From: Gamsiella multidivaricata | Lineage: Eukaryota; Mortierellomycota; Mortierellomycetes; Mortierellales; Mortierellaceae | NCBI RefSeq assembly: GCF_025024155.1 | Contig: NW_026251728.1 | Span: 424,001 to 488,000, forward strand | Reading direction: 5' to 3' | Length of the DNA stretch: 64,000 nucleotides | Shown here: one piece after another, positions 11,306 to 21,450 of the stretch | Position numbering within the stretch: position 1 is the stretch's first letter | Layout: each line of letters begins with the position of its first letter | Notes under the pieces: model-generated | Database searches by the model: none | The model's input: the letters and a program-made list of their open reading frames with translations, nothing else | Told to the model about the DNA's origin: nothing | Program-made: the position numbers and the translations under genes

Positions 11306-13986
11306 ATGGTCATGGCAGCAACCGTCCCAGTCGCAAGTCCACCCACTTCGTCGTCTTCCCTCTTCCGAAAATTCAAGATCTCCCTCCCTTTTCCCTCCAC
11401 ACCGCCTTCTCCACTGCCATCCAGCAGCGATAGCGGATCAGCCTCTGCAGATGAAGGGGGAAACACAACCGTCGCCAAGAGCTGGAGAGGACTAGGAACA
11501 ACTGCCCCAGGTTCTCCGAGATTTAAGTTTTCAAAACTGCTCCTCAGCAGTCGCCACCAAGTCAGTAGTCACCTGCCACAGGAACAGCTGGACCAAAACG
11601 AGATCCAACCACCGGCATCTCCAATGCAGCAGCAGAACGGGGACCGTAGACAACACTATCGACCTGAAGTACATCTACCGTCAAAGCACCAGAATCCAAC
11701 ATCTCGCTCTCGGCGGAGCAGCTTTTTCAATTTCCTGCAGCCTCATTATCATATTTTTCATCGTCATCGTGGACCCAAAGACAAAACGAACACCAAGCCG
11801 GACCGGCATACGAGGAATGATCACTCAGCCTCTCAAGAGTCCATTACAAGGTCGTTCATGTCCCTACCTGATCCCTCCAGTACGAGTACGGGGAGTGGCA
11901 GCAGTAACCCCAGTAGCAAGAACTCACGTACCGCTGCACTCCCGGAAGGCAATGTAAGGAATCCACCTGATGCATGTTTCAATTAGCTCATCTCAGCCTA
12001 ACTTAAAACATGCCCTAGAGAACTCACATATTGCGCCCTCGTGTCATCTAGGCTAATACACTCTCGGAACTACCCGATCATTACATGTCACTACCCGCGG
12101 GAGGATCGGCATTCTCAGCAACAAACGGGGTGTATCCGCTGCATTCAGAGGATCTGTCTATGACAGAGTTCGCAAAGCTAGCTGGCATTACTATCTTGCC
12201 CGAGGATGACGATTACGCCACGGCAAGCGACGAGCCATCAAACAGCACTAGCGACAGCAGTGCAGGCGGGAACAACGCTGATATGGGAGGAACGTTCGGG
12301 CTAGTCGGACATGGACGTGAATCGGGATCAATATCGGCATCGGCGGGTGACACAATGAACTCTGAAAGATACTCGACAGTGGGAAGTGTGGCGAGTAGCA
12401 GAAGTCGTCGGAAGACCTGCATTTGGGATCCTCAATTCTGGGCTGCACCTTCATGCGACAGTGGGCATCACGACTTGACGCCGTCGGCATCGTCGTCGTC
12501 TTTGCCCATTAAGCTTGTTACAAGTAGCGCCCCAGCATCGCCCTATCGAGCACGGCCATTATCAGTGCCGTACACGCCCAACGCTTCAAAGCCTGCATCT
12601 CTGAGAGGCGACATTTATTCATCAGGCAGTGAATATGGCAACATAGAGATACCATTTGTACGATATGATGGCCATGTTCACGAGCAAGGGGACCCAAGTC
12701 CTCCAAATGGGCAGCGGACAGAGTCTGATAAAGTCCTTGGCGTGGATCAGGTCCGGACGACATCTAGCAGCGCGCCTCTCAAACGCGTGGATCAGATGGC
12801 CAATCCTCCTAAGGACGCGGCCGAGCTCTCGCTGAACCTGAGCCGTCGGCGTTCATTTACGTCATTGACAGCAGTTGCTATCGAGCTGAACAACGTTAGT
12901 GCACCAGATCAAGGGGCTTCAGAGTCCAAGACAAATGACCTTCAATATCCACAGCAACAGCAGCAGCATCCGGGTCAGAGAGCTGCCCCTCGCGCAATAC
13001 AGAGGGAGACGTCATCTGACTCGACAGGACATGCGACAAGACTCCAGCGTCCTCATAATCTGGCCCATTCTGTTGCGCTACACGCTCTTCAGCCTTCCAG
13101 GAATAGGAGCCATTCTACTGGACACAACCGCTCGAATCTTCGCGCTGGGCCATCGGGCGTTGCAAGGGCAAGGTCACCGTCTCCCTCACCTTTGTCCCGG
13201 CAGGTCGAAGTCTCCGATTCGGAAGGATGGGACACGCCACAGGATGAGAAGGAAGGGTTTGATTTTCAAACGACAGAGCAGGTAGAGGTCAAGAATTCCC
13301 GACCTCCCATATCCAGGGACGAGAGATATTTCGCCATATACGAGGACGCGGATGAAAAAGTGCGTTCCCCAGGATCGGCGGTTTGGAGATCTCCTCCTAC
13401 ACAGGATAAGCTGAGGCCACCGGCATCCGGGAATGAGTACGTCAGCCCGATATATCATCATCGCACACAGTCATTGCCACACTTGCTTTCAAAGTTTGAA
13501 CAGCAAGACCTGAATGCAATGGTACAGGGGTCGATACCTCGATCCTCGTCTCCGTTTCGATTGACTCTGCCTCCGCCCTCACCTTCATCGTCGCATCCAA
13601 GCACACCTAGCTGTCCACCGAACTTCAGCCCAACCCGTGTATTTGCACCGGGCACCAAGGTCGGGAGGTTCACACTGGTTCAAGAAACGTGCACTGAGCA
13701 TGCGAATGTTCTTAAAGCACAGCGGGGATATCAAGAGCATCAGGATCAGTTGGCACAGAGGCGTGCGTCGACGGGCGGATTGAGGTGCTATAATGCAAAG
13801 CAAGAAGTCGAGGCTGGTGTGTTGGAAGGATCGGCTGTGGAGGAGAGGTTGGCTGCGAATCCGGCTTTGTTGAACCCAGAGGAGAACGTGGTGGTCTTTC
13901 AGCGCAAGAGGACGAAGCGGTTGCAATATCCACCAGCATCAGCGGCAGCCGGCGATGCAGGTGCGGATGCAGACAAAGAGGGCTGA
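11306..13986 (+). CDS. Large Ser/Pro-rich protein of unknown function
   Basis: Two exons, 11306-11953 and 12052-13986, joined at a codon boundary by a GT-AG intron, give about 860 residues. Most of the protein is disordered: runs of Ser, Pro, Gln and Asp, and many basic-Ser sites of the kind phosphorylated by kinases (RSRRSSFF, RRRSFTSL). Short segments look constrained: RRKTCIWDPQFWAAPS in the first half; MTEFAKLAGITILPEDDDY near the start of exon 2; and near the C-terminus GTKVGRFTLVQE followed by a charged stretch and NVVVFQRKRTKR. The last part resembles short docking or regulatory motifs rather than an enzyme. The open frame extends upstream to 10814, but that part is pyrimidine-tract sequence, so I start at the first Met after it; 11312 is an equally good start. 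Polyadenylation-like AATAAA lies near 14052. Function unknown. Confidence 0.72.
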
Positions 13987-16005
13987 GGATTGACAAGGCC
14001 TACTTCGTAGTGAACCAATGCTGGTTCCCTGCTTGTGTATATTAGCTAATTAAATAAAATAAAAGTACCTTAACACTCTGCACAGCGTTCTGACATTTTC
14101 GCTTCGGCGTCCTCTATATCTATATTATGTGGCAGGGCCGAAAGCACGTGGTGCAGTTGATCTGGAAGGAAAACATGGTCTTTTGCATTGCAGCTACAGA
14201 TAACGACAATAAATTAACGACATGACAGCCTGAGTATGCATAGAAGCCTCTCTTAGCGTTTGTTGCTGAGTTCTTGGTTAGGAAGTCAACATACAGCCCT
14301 GTCCGCTCTCCCGGCGTAAAGAGAGAGCGTCAGAAGCGCCAGCGCTAGTGGAATAGCTTTCTCACTAATGTTGCAATAAGGCAGGGAAATGTTTTATTGT
14401 TGAGTTCCATTGGAATCCAGCATACGGCGACACGCCAGAGAACACCAGCCCAAAGGCGGGATAGCTTTTCGCTCTCCTCCCGGATGTCAATCGCAATGAA
14501 GGAGGTGTTTGCAAAGCCTATGACAATTTTTCCTTCAATAAACCGACGAAATGGACAACCAACGTCCAGGCGAGCTATCGCATTGCAGAAATAGCGAAGC
14601 CTAAGGAATCATGCTCGATTTGATACATAACAAGATAACAAGGATCTGCGCCTAATAATTCGACTCAGTAGGTTACAAAAAAAGTCGCGTCGCATATATT
14701 TTTAAAGTATCGAAATTCGATTCAGTAGCCATGAACTGCACGTACCCTCCTGCTCACGTACGATAGGACTGACCATGGACTACCCAAGCAAGCGCGCAAA
14801 AATTAAGTTTTGTACGTGAAACCTTTTTTAAAGAGGAAGTCACTCTGGTCAATTCATTCGTATATGGGATGCGACTTTTTGGCGAGGAGCCATATGATGT
14901 GGTAAAGCTTCGCCACATCTCATAGAAAAAACATGTTTCCTCTGTTCTTCATTTTTCTTTCTGGGTCCCTTTGCCTTCCCCCAGTAGAAACCCTGCCTCA
15001 CAGGCCAACAGCATGTTTTTCTATTTCTATTCGCTTTATCACTCTCTTCTCCATGCTCCATTGCACACCCATCTTGATAATACCAGCATATTCACGCCTC
15101 AGAAGCATTGCTGGGTTGCTCGTCTATGGCTGAGGGCGACAGTGTAGGGGAATACCCGAAGACATAGGTATTAGTTGGTCTGAATTCGCTGCGGTTTTTG
15201 ACAGTAGGAACTATATTTATACGACGAGTTGATTGATAAATACCGGTGTGTGCCCCTTCCCCCCCCCCCCCAACATCTCTTTCGCACTTTGTTTCTTTGA
15301 TCCTCAAATATAGACTACCAATCTATATTTCAGCGTCCAAGACTTCATATGACCCACCGCAAAGTTGGGGTCTTGTGGGCAAGGCTGTTGTGGTCGGAGT
15401 ATTGTAAAACCTTCTTTACGTGTACGCTGATAGCGTTCGGGTCAAGAGAGTCTATAGAGGCATTACTGGAGCGCGCAAAAGACGTGTTAGCAATAAGTTT
15501 GGGGACCAGCAGATTCCGGGCAGCTTTCTGGGAGGATATTGGGTTACAGACTTACAGATGATCGCCTTGCAGAGGGCCCACTGCAACTGTTGTCGCTGAA
15601 GACAAGAAGACTCTGCTATGTGAGCCAGCATGTGCGCTAATTGTGCCTATGCTGCTTTATACCAACAGGTTTGGTGCCGGTTCACCAAACGATTTGTGCT
15701 GGTTCTCAAAAAGGTTTGCAGCTTATGCCTGTTTGTCCTCCGGCACGTGCGAAAATTCGAGGATCTCTGGGCTCGGTTGCAGGGGTGGCTGGGCTGAGAG
15801 GATGAACTTTATGCGAGTTATGGTATGTTCTCCAGAGGATCTTAATCGTTCTTTCTTCCCTTTTCGTTCCCGTCCCTCCTCCTCGTCTGCCTCTGAATTT
15901 TAGCGAGTCGTCGCTATTGAAATTCATCGATAACACTAGTGCGCCACACCCAAGGAAAACCATTCTATCCCGCTCAAGAAAATCCTCAAGAAGCACAACC
16001 GCTTC
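13987..16005. other. Intergenic region, possibly holding decayed gene pieces
   Basis: About 2 kb. Short open frames occur at 14397-14594 and 15349-15561 (+). The latter ends in RFRAAFWEDIGLQTYR, sharing only FWEDI with the first exon of the next gene, so kinship is weak. A run of about 13 C occurs at 15259-15271. The frame of the next gene is open upstream of its ATG only to a TAG at 15937; the stretch between reads LKKILKKHNRF, plausibly coding, so a missing upstream first exon may lie in this interval. Confidence 0.4.
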
Positions 16006-19000
16006 ATGCCTCAGGAGTATCAGGCGTTCAGAGTTTTCCCTGATGGTCCCATCACACGTATTGAGGTCTCGACAGACGAGGAGACCGGACTCCATACCGT
16101 CTTCTGGGAGGACATCGAGTTTCAGTTCCCAGGTATCCACTGTGTCATGCACGGCGATATAGCCATCTCGCTCGCTCGGGACGCGAAAAAGAGAAGGTAA
16201 TAAAACTTGGATTTCGACATACACGCAAAAGTAACAAAAAAGAAAAAAAAAAAAAAAAAAGAGAGAGAGAGATAGGGAGATGGTACGATTTTGCTTTTTC
16301 TTTGGAAGGTGGGTCCAATCCAATGGGCCAAAAGGCTATACAGATCCTTAACCAAATACTTCTTTCTATTATTTCCTGTGCACAAAAAAAAAAAAAAAAA
16401 AAAAAGGATTGAGCCTAAGTGCATAAAATACCATCCAGAGGTCATTCTGGATGTCATCTTGGTGAACGACGCAGGATTGGGATTCGCTCGGCAGCGGTCG
16501 ACCGACGACTCTGTGAGCTCACTCTTGGTACGCTCCCCTCCACAAGATGATAGCAGCAGCATCGGTGGCGACAGCGTTCACAGCCCCGTCGAGCAGGACG
16601 GTGCCTTGTCCCAGTCATTCAGCAGCTTGTCCGTCAACAGTGCATATCAGCTCATCGATAATGGCGAACAGCAGCAACAGCAGCAGCAGTTTACTAGCAC
16701 TTTGGCAATGATATCGACGAATCTTTCCAGGACGCCTAGCACATCAAGAGTCCCCAGGAGTCCTGGGGGAATGTTACCTAGTACCCCAGAGACAACGCCG
16801 TCAACGGACCCATTCATACCTCGTATTCAGACAACGCTTCAGACATCGGCCCATTTGTTTAGCCATTTTGAACAGTCCATCAAGTCGGGACAGCTGCACC
16901 AGGCCGAATCGATCAAGGAGGAGATCCGGACGGCGTTTATGAATCTCCAGGCAGAAATGGCGCGGAACCAGGAGCTTCAGATGCTTATGCTGGAGCTGCA
17001 GCAGACCGCAGCAGAGATGCAGCAAAAGATGCTGCGGATGCAACAGCAGGCGCTAGATCGACTCGCCGTTATCCAAAATCGGGTGCAGGCGGTACTGACA
17101 CAGACGTACGAGTTGCATGAGTACCCAATTCCGAGGCTGTTTATTGTTTTGCCAGGGGAGACGCAGCGAAGGGACATAGTCCTGAGTCCGTTCACGAGTC
17201 GATTCAGGTTGTACTTTCTGTGCGAGTGCGGAGAGCACACGAAACAGCATCAGCCGATGCCGATGCACCTACAGGATCATGCGGCGATGCCGTGGAGCAC
17301 CGAGAGTAGCACGAGCGTCGATAGCGGTGCGAGCGGACGTTTAGCGGTGGACAGTGGTTCTAGGGTGGCGACACAGCATATTCATATTGCGAAGCATGAA
17401 GGATACGATCTCGATCGACCGAACGAGTTCTTCCGGAAGTATGGATCCCATATCTTGACGCTGCTACAGATGCTCAAGTACGGAGTCGTGATTGCAGGGT
17501 TCGTAGTCCCACCGCTGGCACACCTGAGATTCATGGACGGGATTGATAAGGTCCAGGACGGCTTGATGCTTGCGGAAAACAGTTTAGAGCCCAAAGTGGA
17601 CTATGCGATCCAGTATCTGGAATCACTCGCCTACCTACCAGCGGACAATATCGATAATATCGACAGAAACATGGTCGACGGTCAGAATCCGGCCCATGAG
17701 CTCGAAGCCCTCGAGGGTGCCGATTTGCGTCATCTAAGCAAGTTCTTGAAGAACAAGGATGAGGGTAAGGTGTTGGGAAACCTGTACAGGACCGTGACGA
17801 GTGAAGGTCGTGTCAAGTGGGTCTGTATCGATCATTACCGCGAGAACTATCGGGACTCGGCTATCAGGCAGTTCAAGGACGTTGTGGCGGTCAATGGCGG
17901 CAGTTTCGAGGAAGAGACAGGAAAGGTGGCGGCCCGACTCTCGTCCAGTATGGTTGCTAGGCAGTTTTACGATGCATTGGAGCGTGCAAAGTTCATTCAG
18001 GAGTTGTTTCTTGTTCTGGATTGGGAGGCGACACTCGAGGACTTGAGGCTCTTGCGGGACATAGTCAGGAAGACGAACGTGGTTAGCCTCAATCTCGACT
18101 TTTGTAATACACAGGGTCCGACGCGGGATGTCTTTAGCCGGAGCAGGCGATATGACCCGATCTTGCAGATGATGGCCAACACGAAGCTGCAGTCGTTTTA
18201 TTTGGTGCGCTGCGACGGGTTCTGGAGTCGGCTGACCAAGACGGTAGCCTCAGCAACGACGTCCATGCCCTCGGCGATCCAGCTCCGGATACTGTCTGTC
18301 CAGGGCGCGGTCGAGAATCGGAAGATGGAACTGAACCGGATCGAGGAGGTCTTAGGTCATTGTTCACAGCTGACCTGTCTAAAACTCCAATGCTTGGATG
18401 TGGACGCGACGTTTGCGGTGGTCAGGAACACGACGGGGGGGTTCAGGAACCTTCAGACCTTGGAGCTAAGCGCGTGCGAGGAAAAGCATCGTCAGGAGCA
18501 AGTCGATATTACGATCCAACAGCCTCAGGCGGAGATCATGTCCATGACGATCATGACTAACAAGAAACCGTATACCCAGTTGGTCTTCTCGGGATATGTT
18601 CGGAGACTGGTCCTGTACGACCAATTAAATCTAACGGCCGATCAACCTGTCTTAGAGAGGATCATTCAAGAGAACAAGCAGCTGGTTGAACTCGGAGTGC
18701 GGTGCCTGGACAGCGAGGTCGTGGCGGTCTTTGAGACGATTCAGGCGTGCTGTAGGGGTAACCAATCCTTAAAGCGAGTCGAAGTACAGGACACAGAGGG
18801 AGGGGACAAAGTCTTGTCGGCGAATATGCACGATCCGAGGGCGACTCAACTGAAGCTGCGCGCGCCTGACTCTACGGCGCGGGAGGGGATCTTGAAGGCG
18901 TTTGGATGGGCGCTGAAGAAGGTTCCGCCGGGTTTGCGGTTCACATCTGGGCTGCTACATGGACTCGAAAGTGCGATGAGGCGCAGGGGATCGACACTAG

Positions 19001-19803
19001 AGAAGCTGCATGTAGATATCACGATGCTGGACGAGGAGTCGTTGGATCTGCTGACAAAAGTGATTTAGCTCTCACAGGCGACGCTCATTAAGCTGTATAT
19101 AATCGTCTGCGCAGACCAGCAGCATTACCGGAACATGGCAACAGCGGCGTTGGCGAAGTTTATCATACAAGTCAGTCCTCAGATCACTCATCTGCAGCTG
19201 CAGGTGCACGGACTATCGACGATCCTGTTCGCTCTCACGACTGCTGCGTCTGCGGCTCAACAGGCAACGGCATCATCGTTGACGAGGACGTACACTGTCA
19301 CGGGGCGTGGTCGTGGTGGGGCGACGGCAGCAGCTACGTTTCCGATGGCGGTCAATTCGACGCTCCTCAATGCCGTGTCGCTGCCTCTGCTTCAGGAACT
19401 GTACATCCAGCCGAAGCGCGACATGTACGGCCAAATGTTACATTGTCAGATCAACCCGCCTCATATCCAGTGGCTTCAGATCCCGTTCTCATCACCCCGT
19501 TTGGTATCTGTCACGCTCGGATATTTCGATATCCTGAAGGATGATTGGACGGTGCTGTTGCAGAGTCTTCGGTTTGACATTATTGAGAAGCTGGTGCTTG
19601 AGGGTACGAATATCTCGGATGGACAAGTTAGGCAGCTGATCGAGTTGTTGTCGAGAGCCGTGGTGGGTTTCGGTTGGGGAGGACCTAGGACTGTGGCATT
19701 GAAGGTGCTCAAGGTTGAAGGGTCGTTGATCACCGACCCGGTGCTGAGCGGCATCAAGGCGCAGGTGAACGCGCTTCTGCCGGATTGTGAAGTGTTTATC
19801 TGA
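16006..19803 (+). CDS. Coiled-coil/leucine-rich multidomain protein with one in-frame TAG
   Basis: Exon 1 is 16006-16196; a 210-nt intron (16197-16406) ends in a poly-A tract before AG; exon 2 runs from 16407. In order: an N-terminal domain (FWEDIEFQFPGIHCVMHGD) ending KKRRIEPKCIKY over the junction; a Ser-rich linker; a Gln/Met-rich coiled coil (about residues 218-295); then a conserved-looking block with PRLFIVLPGE, FRLYFLCECGEHTKQH, HEGYDLDRPNEFFRKYGSH and MLKYGVVIAGFVVPPLAH (about 300-440); then irregular leucine-rich repeats (about 605 to the end). A TAG at 19066-19068 interrupts the frame, but the same frame stays open on both sides (next 22 codons include SQATLIKLYIIV) to a TGA at 19801. 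Read through, the protein is about 1194 residues; stopped, it lacks the last 245. It may be a young pseudogene, a truncated protein, or have a 66-nt optional intron (19012-19077). Role unknown; the architecture suggests a sensor or scaffold. Confidence 0.72.
16197..16406 (+). other. Intron ending in a poly-A tract
   Basis: Donor GTAATA; acceptor AG preceded by about 23 A with no pyrimidine tract, and another A-rich/GAGA stretch at 16227-16272. The intron is required to join KKRR to IEPKC in frame. Microsatellite expansion next to a splice site is unusual. Confidence 0.7.
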
Positions 19804-19983
19804 CGAGTAGCCGGGCACTATTTCCGCATAAGGGAGCGAGGCCGCTTGCGGGTTTTCATAACGAGCGTCCTTTTGAAAATATATACCCATCGGCATGGCT
19901 TCTGTGGCATGCATTTTTTTTTTAATACATAGTTACTTGGTTTCAAAAGTATACGTGTTTTTCAGCATGTTTATTTGGTGCGT

Positions 19984-21234
19984 TCAAGAGCCCGTCTTTC
20001 CTGCTGTCGCTGTCGCTGCCTTTCTTGCTAAGTAACGAGCCTTAGCATCCATGACCTGATCGTCCTGGTTTTTCCGCTTAAGCGCTTCGCGGATCGCCTC
20101 CTGTCTCTTCCTCTCTTCCTCCTCCTCCTTCTTCTGCTGCTCCAACAGCTGGTGTTCGATCTGCTCTGTCATCCTCGCCCGCTGATCCTTGCTTGCATCA
20201 TCACGGTCATCCCTTCCATGGCGTGAAGACGAAGACCGGTACTTTGCGTCCTTATATGCAGCATACTCTCGTTCGCGGTCATACCTGTCGCGCGATCCAC
20301 GATCCAAGGTAGAGGACGAAGAGGAAGTGGCTGTTGGTTTCTTTTTAATAATGTTGAGTCCACCCTTGAGCAACTCCCGCTTGTTGATGACTTCGCCCTC
20401 ATCGTTTACAGCGACTTTGATTCCTCGCGCCTGAGCCTCCTTTGCTCGCTCACGGACCTCGAGCTCTTCCGACTTCTTCTCCTCCTCCAGAACCTTGAGT
20501 GCCTTTGTATCTCCTGCGATCATACTCTGTGCTGCCATCAGATCCGCACCCGAGGGTCTCAACTTTGTCCGCTCATCCAGCAACGACCGATAGAAGCCCT
20601 GCATCAACGAGCCATCCTTATCCTTGGCTAATGTCTCTTCCCGCTTGCGATCCGCTTCCTCTTCTAACCGCATGGCTTCCTTCTGAGCCTTGTATGCCGG
20701 TGTGATAAACATGTCCTTGTCCTTGAACTCCTCTCCTTCCTTCTCGCGCTCTCGTTCTAGCCGTCGTTCCTCTGCAAGTAACCGATCCCGTTTCCGGGTC
20801 TCGGCAGCTTGAAGTAAAGCGGCGACGTATTTGGGTTTCCGGTCGGCAGAGTCCTGTTTGCGGGCGAGTTCACGGGCTCGGTCCGCAGCCTTGAGTTGGT
20901 CGTAAACGCCGTCATAGTCGAAAATGGTCGGATCCTCCGCCAGAGCCGCATTCTGTTGCTCGATCACGGCGGTGGATTGAACGGCCGCAGTTGCGTATGG
21001 GCGGAGAGCTTTGTTGACAGATGCAGTGGAGGAGGAAGAGGTGGTGGGGTTTGGTCTTGAGAAGGAGGAGGGGGTCGTGGTAGTGGTGTCTTCGTCGTCG
21101 TCGAGGTTGTCTTCGTCGGAGCTGCGGTTGCCAAAGGCACTGCGGCCGCCTAGAGGTCGGCTTGCTGCTGGCTTTGGTTTGGCGAGTACGGGGCCCTTTT
21201 TCTTGATGTTGAGTCCGAACTGTAGTCCTGACAT
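19984..21234 (-). CDS. NSRP1: NSRP1/CCDC55 family nuclear speckle splicing regulator
   Basis: Intronless, 416 residues. The N-terminus MSGLQFGLNIKKK followed by a short acidic Ser/Asp stretch, then the family core: EDPTIFDYDGVYDQLKAA, RKPKYVAALLQAAETRKRD, an Arg/Glu helix, EFKDKDMFITPAYKAQKEAM, and GSLMQGFYRSLLDE (residues about 95-225). This is the CCDC55/NSRP1 domain (formerly DUF2040). The rest is a Lys/Glu/Arg-rich helix (for example RMTEQIEHQLLEQQKKEEEE), as in other members. NSRP1 localises to nuclear speckles and affects splice-site choice in animals; the fungal role is inferred. It lies tail-to-tail with the preceding LRR-type gene (about 180 bp) and head-to-head with the GlyRS gene. 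Confidence 0.9.
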   Translation of the reverse strand: MSGLQFGLNIKKKGPVLAKPKPAASRPLGGRSAFGNRSSDEDNLDDDEDTTTTTPSSFSRPNPTTSSSSTASVNKALRPYATAAVQSTAVIEQQNAALAEDPTIFDYDGVYDQLKAADRARELARKQDSADRKPKYVAALLQAAETRKRDRLLAEERRLEREREKEGEEFKDKDMFITPAYKAQKEAMRLEEEADRKREETLAKDKDGSLMQGFYRSLLDERTKLRPSGADLMAAQSMIAGDTKALKVLEEEKKSEELEVRERAKEAQARGIKVAVNDEGEVINKRELLKGGLNIIKKKPTATSSSSSTLDRGSRDRYDREREYAAYKDAKYRSSSSRHGRDDRDDASKDQRARMTEQIEHQLLEQQKKEEEEERKRQEAIREALKRKNQDDQVMDAKARYLARKAATATAGKTGS

Positions 21235-21450
21235 GGTGAAGTATCCTGTAGCCTGTCGGTGGTGAATGAGGAAGGAGCAAGCAAAGCAACTTGGACATGC
21301 ACACCATGGTGGTGCCCAATTGGCCGTGGCTTATGTTTTTTGAGCAGCTGCCCACTCAGGCACGGCACGGCACGAACCCCTCCCACGCTTCTTACCGTCG
21401 TCGCCAACTCGGTCTCTCTTTTCCTTCCTCCTTCCGCCCGTCTCTTCACC
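21235..21450. promoter_or_regulatory. Bidirectional promoter NSRP1/GlyRS
   Basis: Only 216 bp separate the two divergent start codons, so both promoters must lie here or inside the genes. The sequence is C/T-rich on the GlyRS side. An in-frame ATG for GlyRS at 21259 lies just 25 bp from the NSRP1 start, so a long GlyRS transcript would overlap the NSRP1 leader in antisense. Confidence 0.6.

Noticed and set aside
15349..15561. Upstream duplicate of the LRR-type gene first exon
   Set aside because: Only FWEDI is shared with the real exon; too short to call homology.
15706..16323. Minus-strand 205-residue frame
   Set aside because: It lies antisense to the well-supported first exon and poly-A intron of the LRR-type gene, with Phe/Leu runs from the homopolymers.
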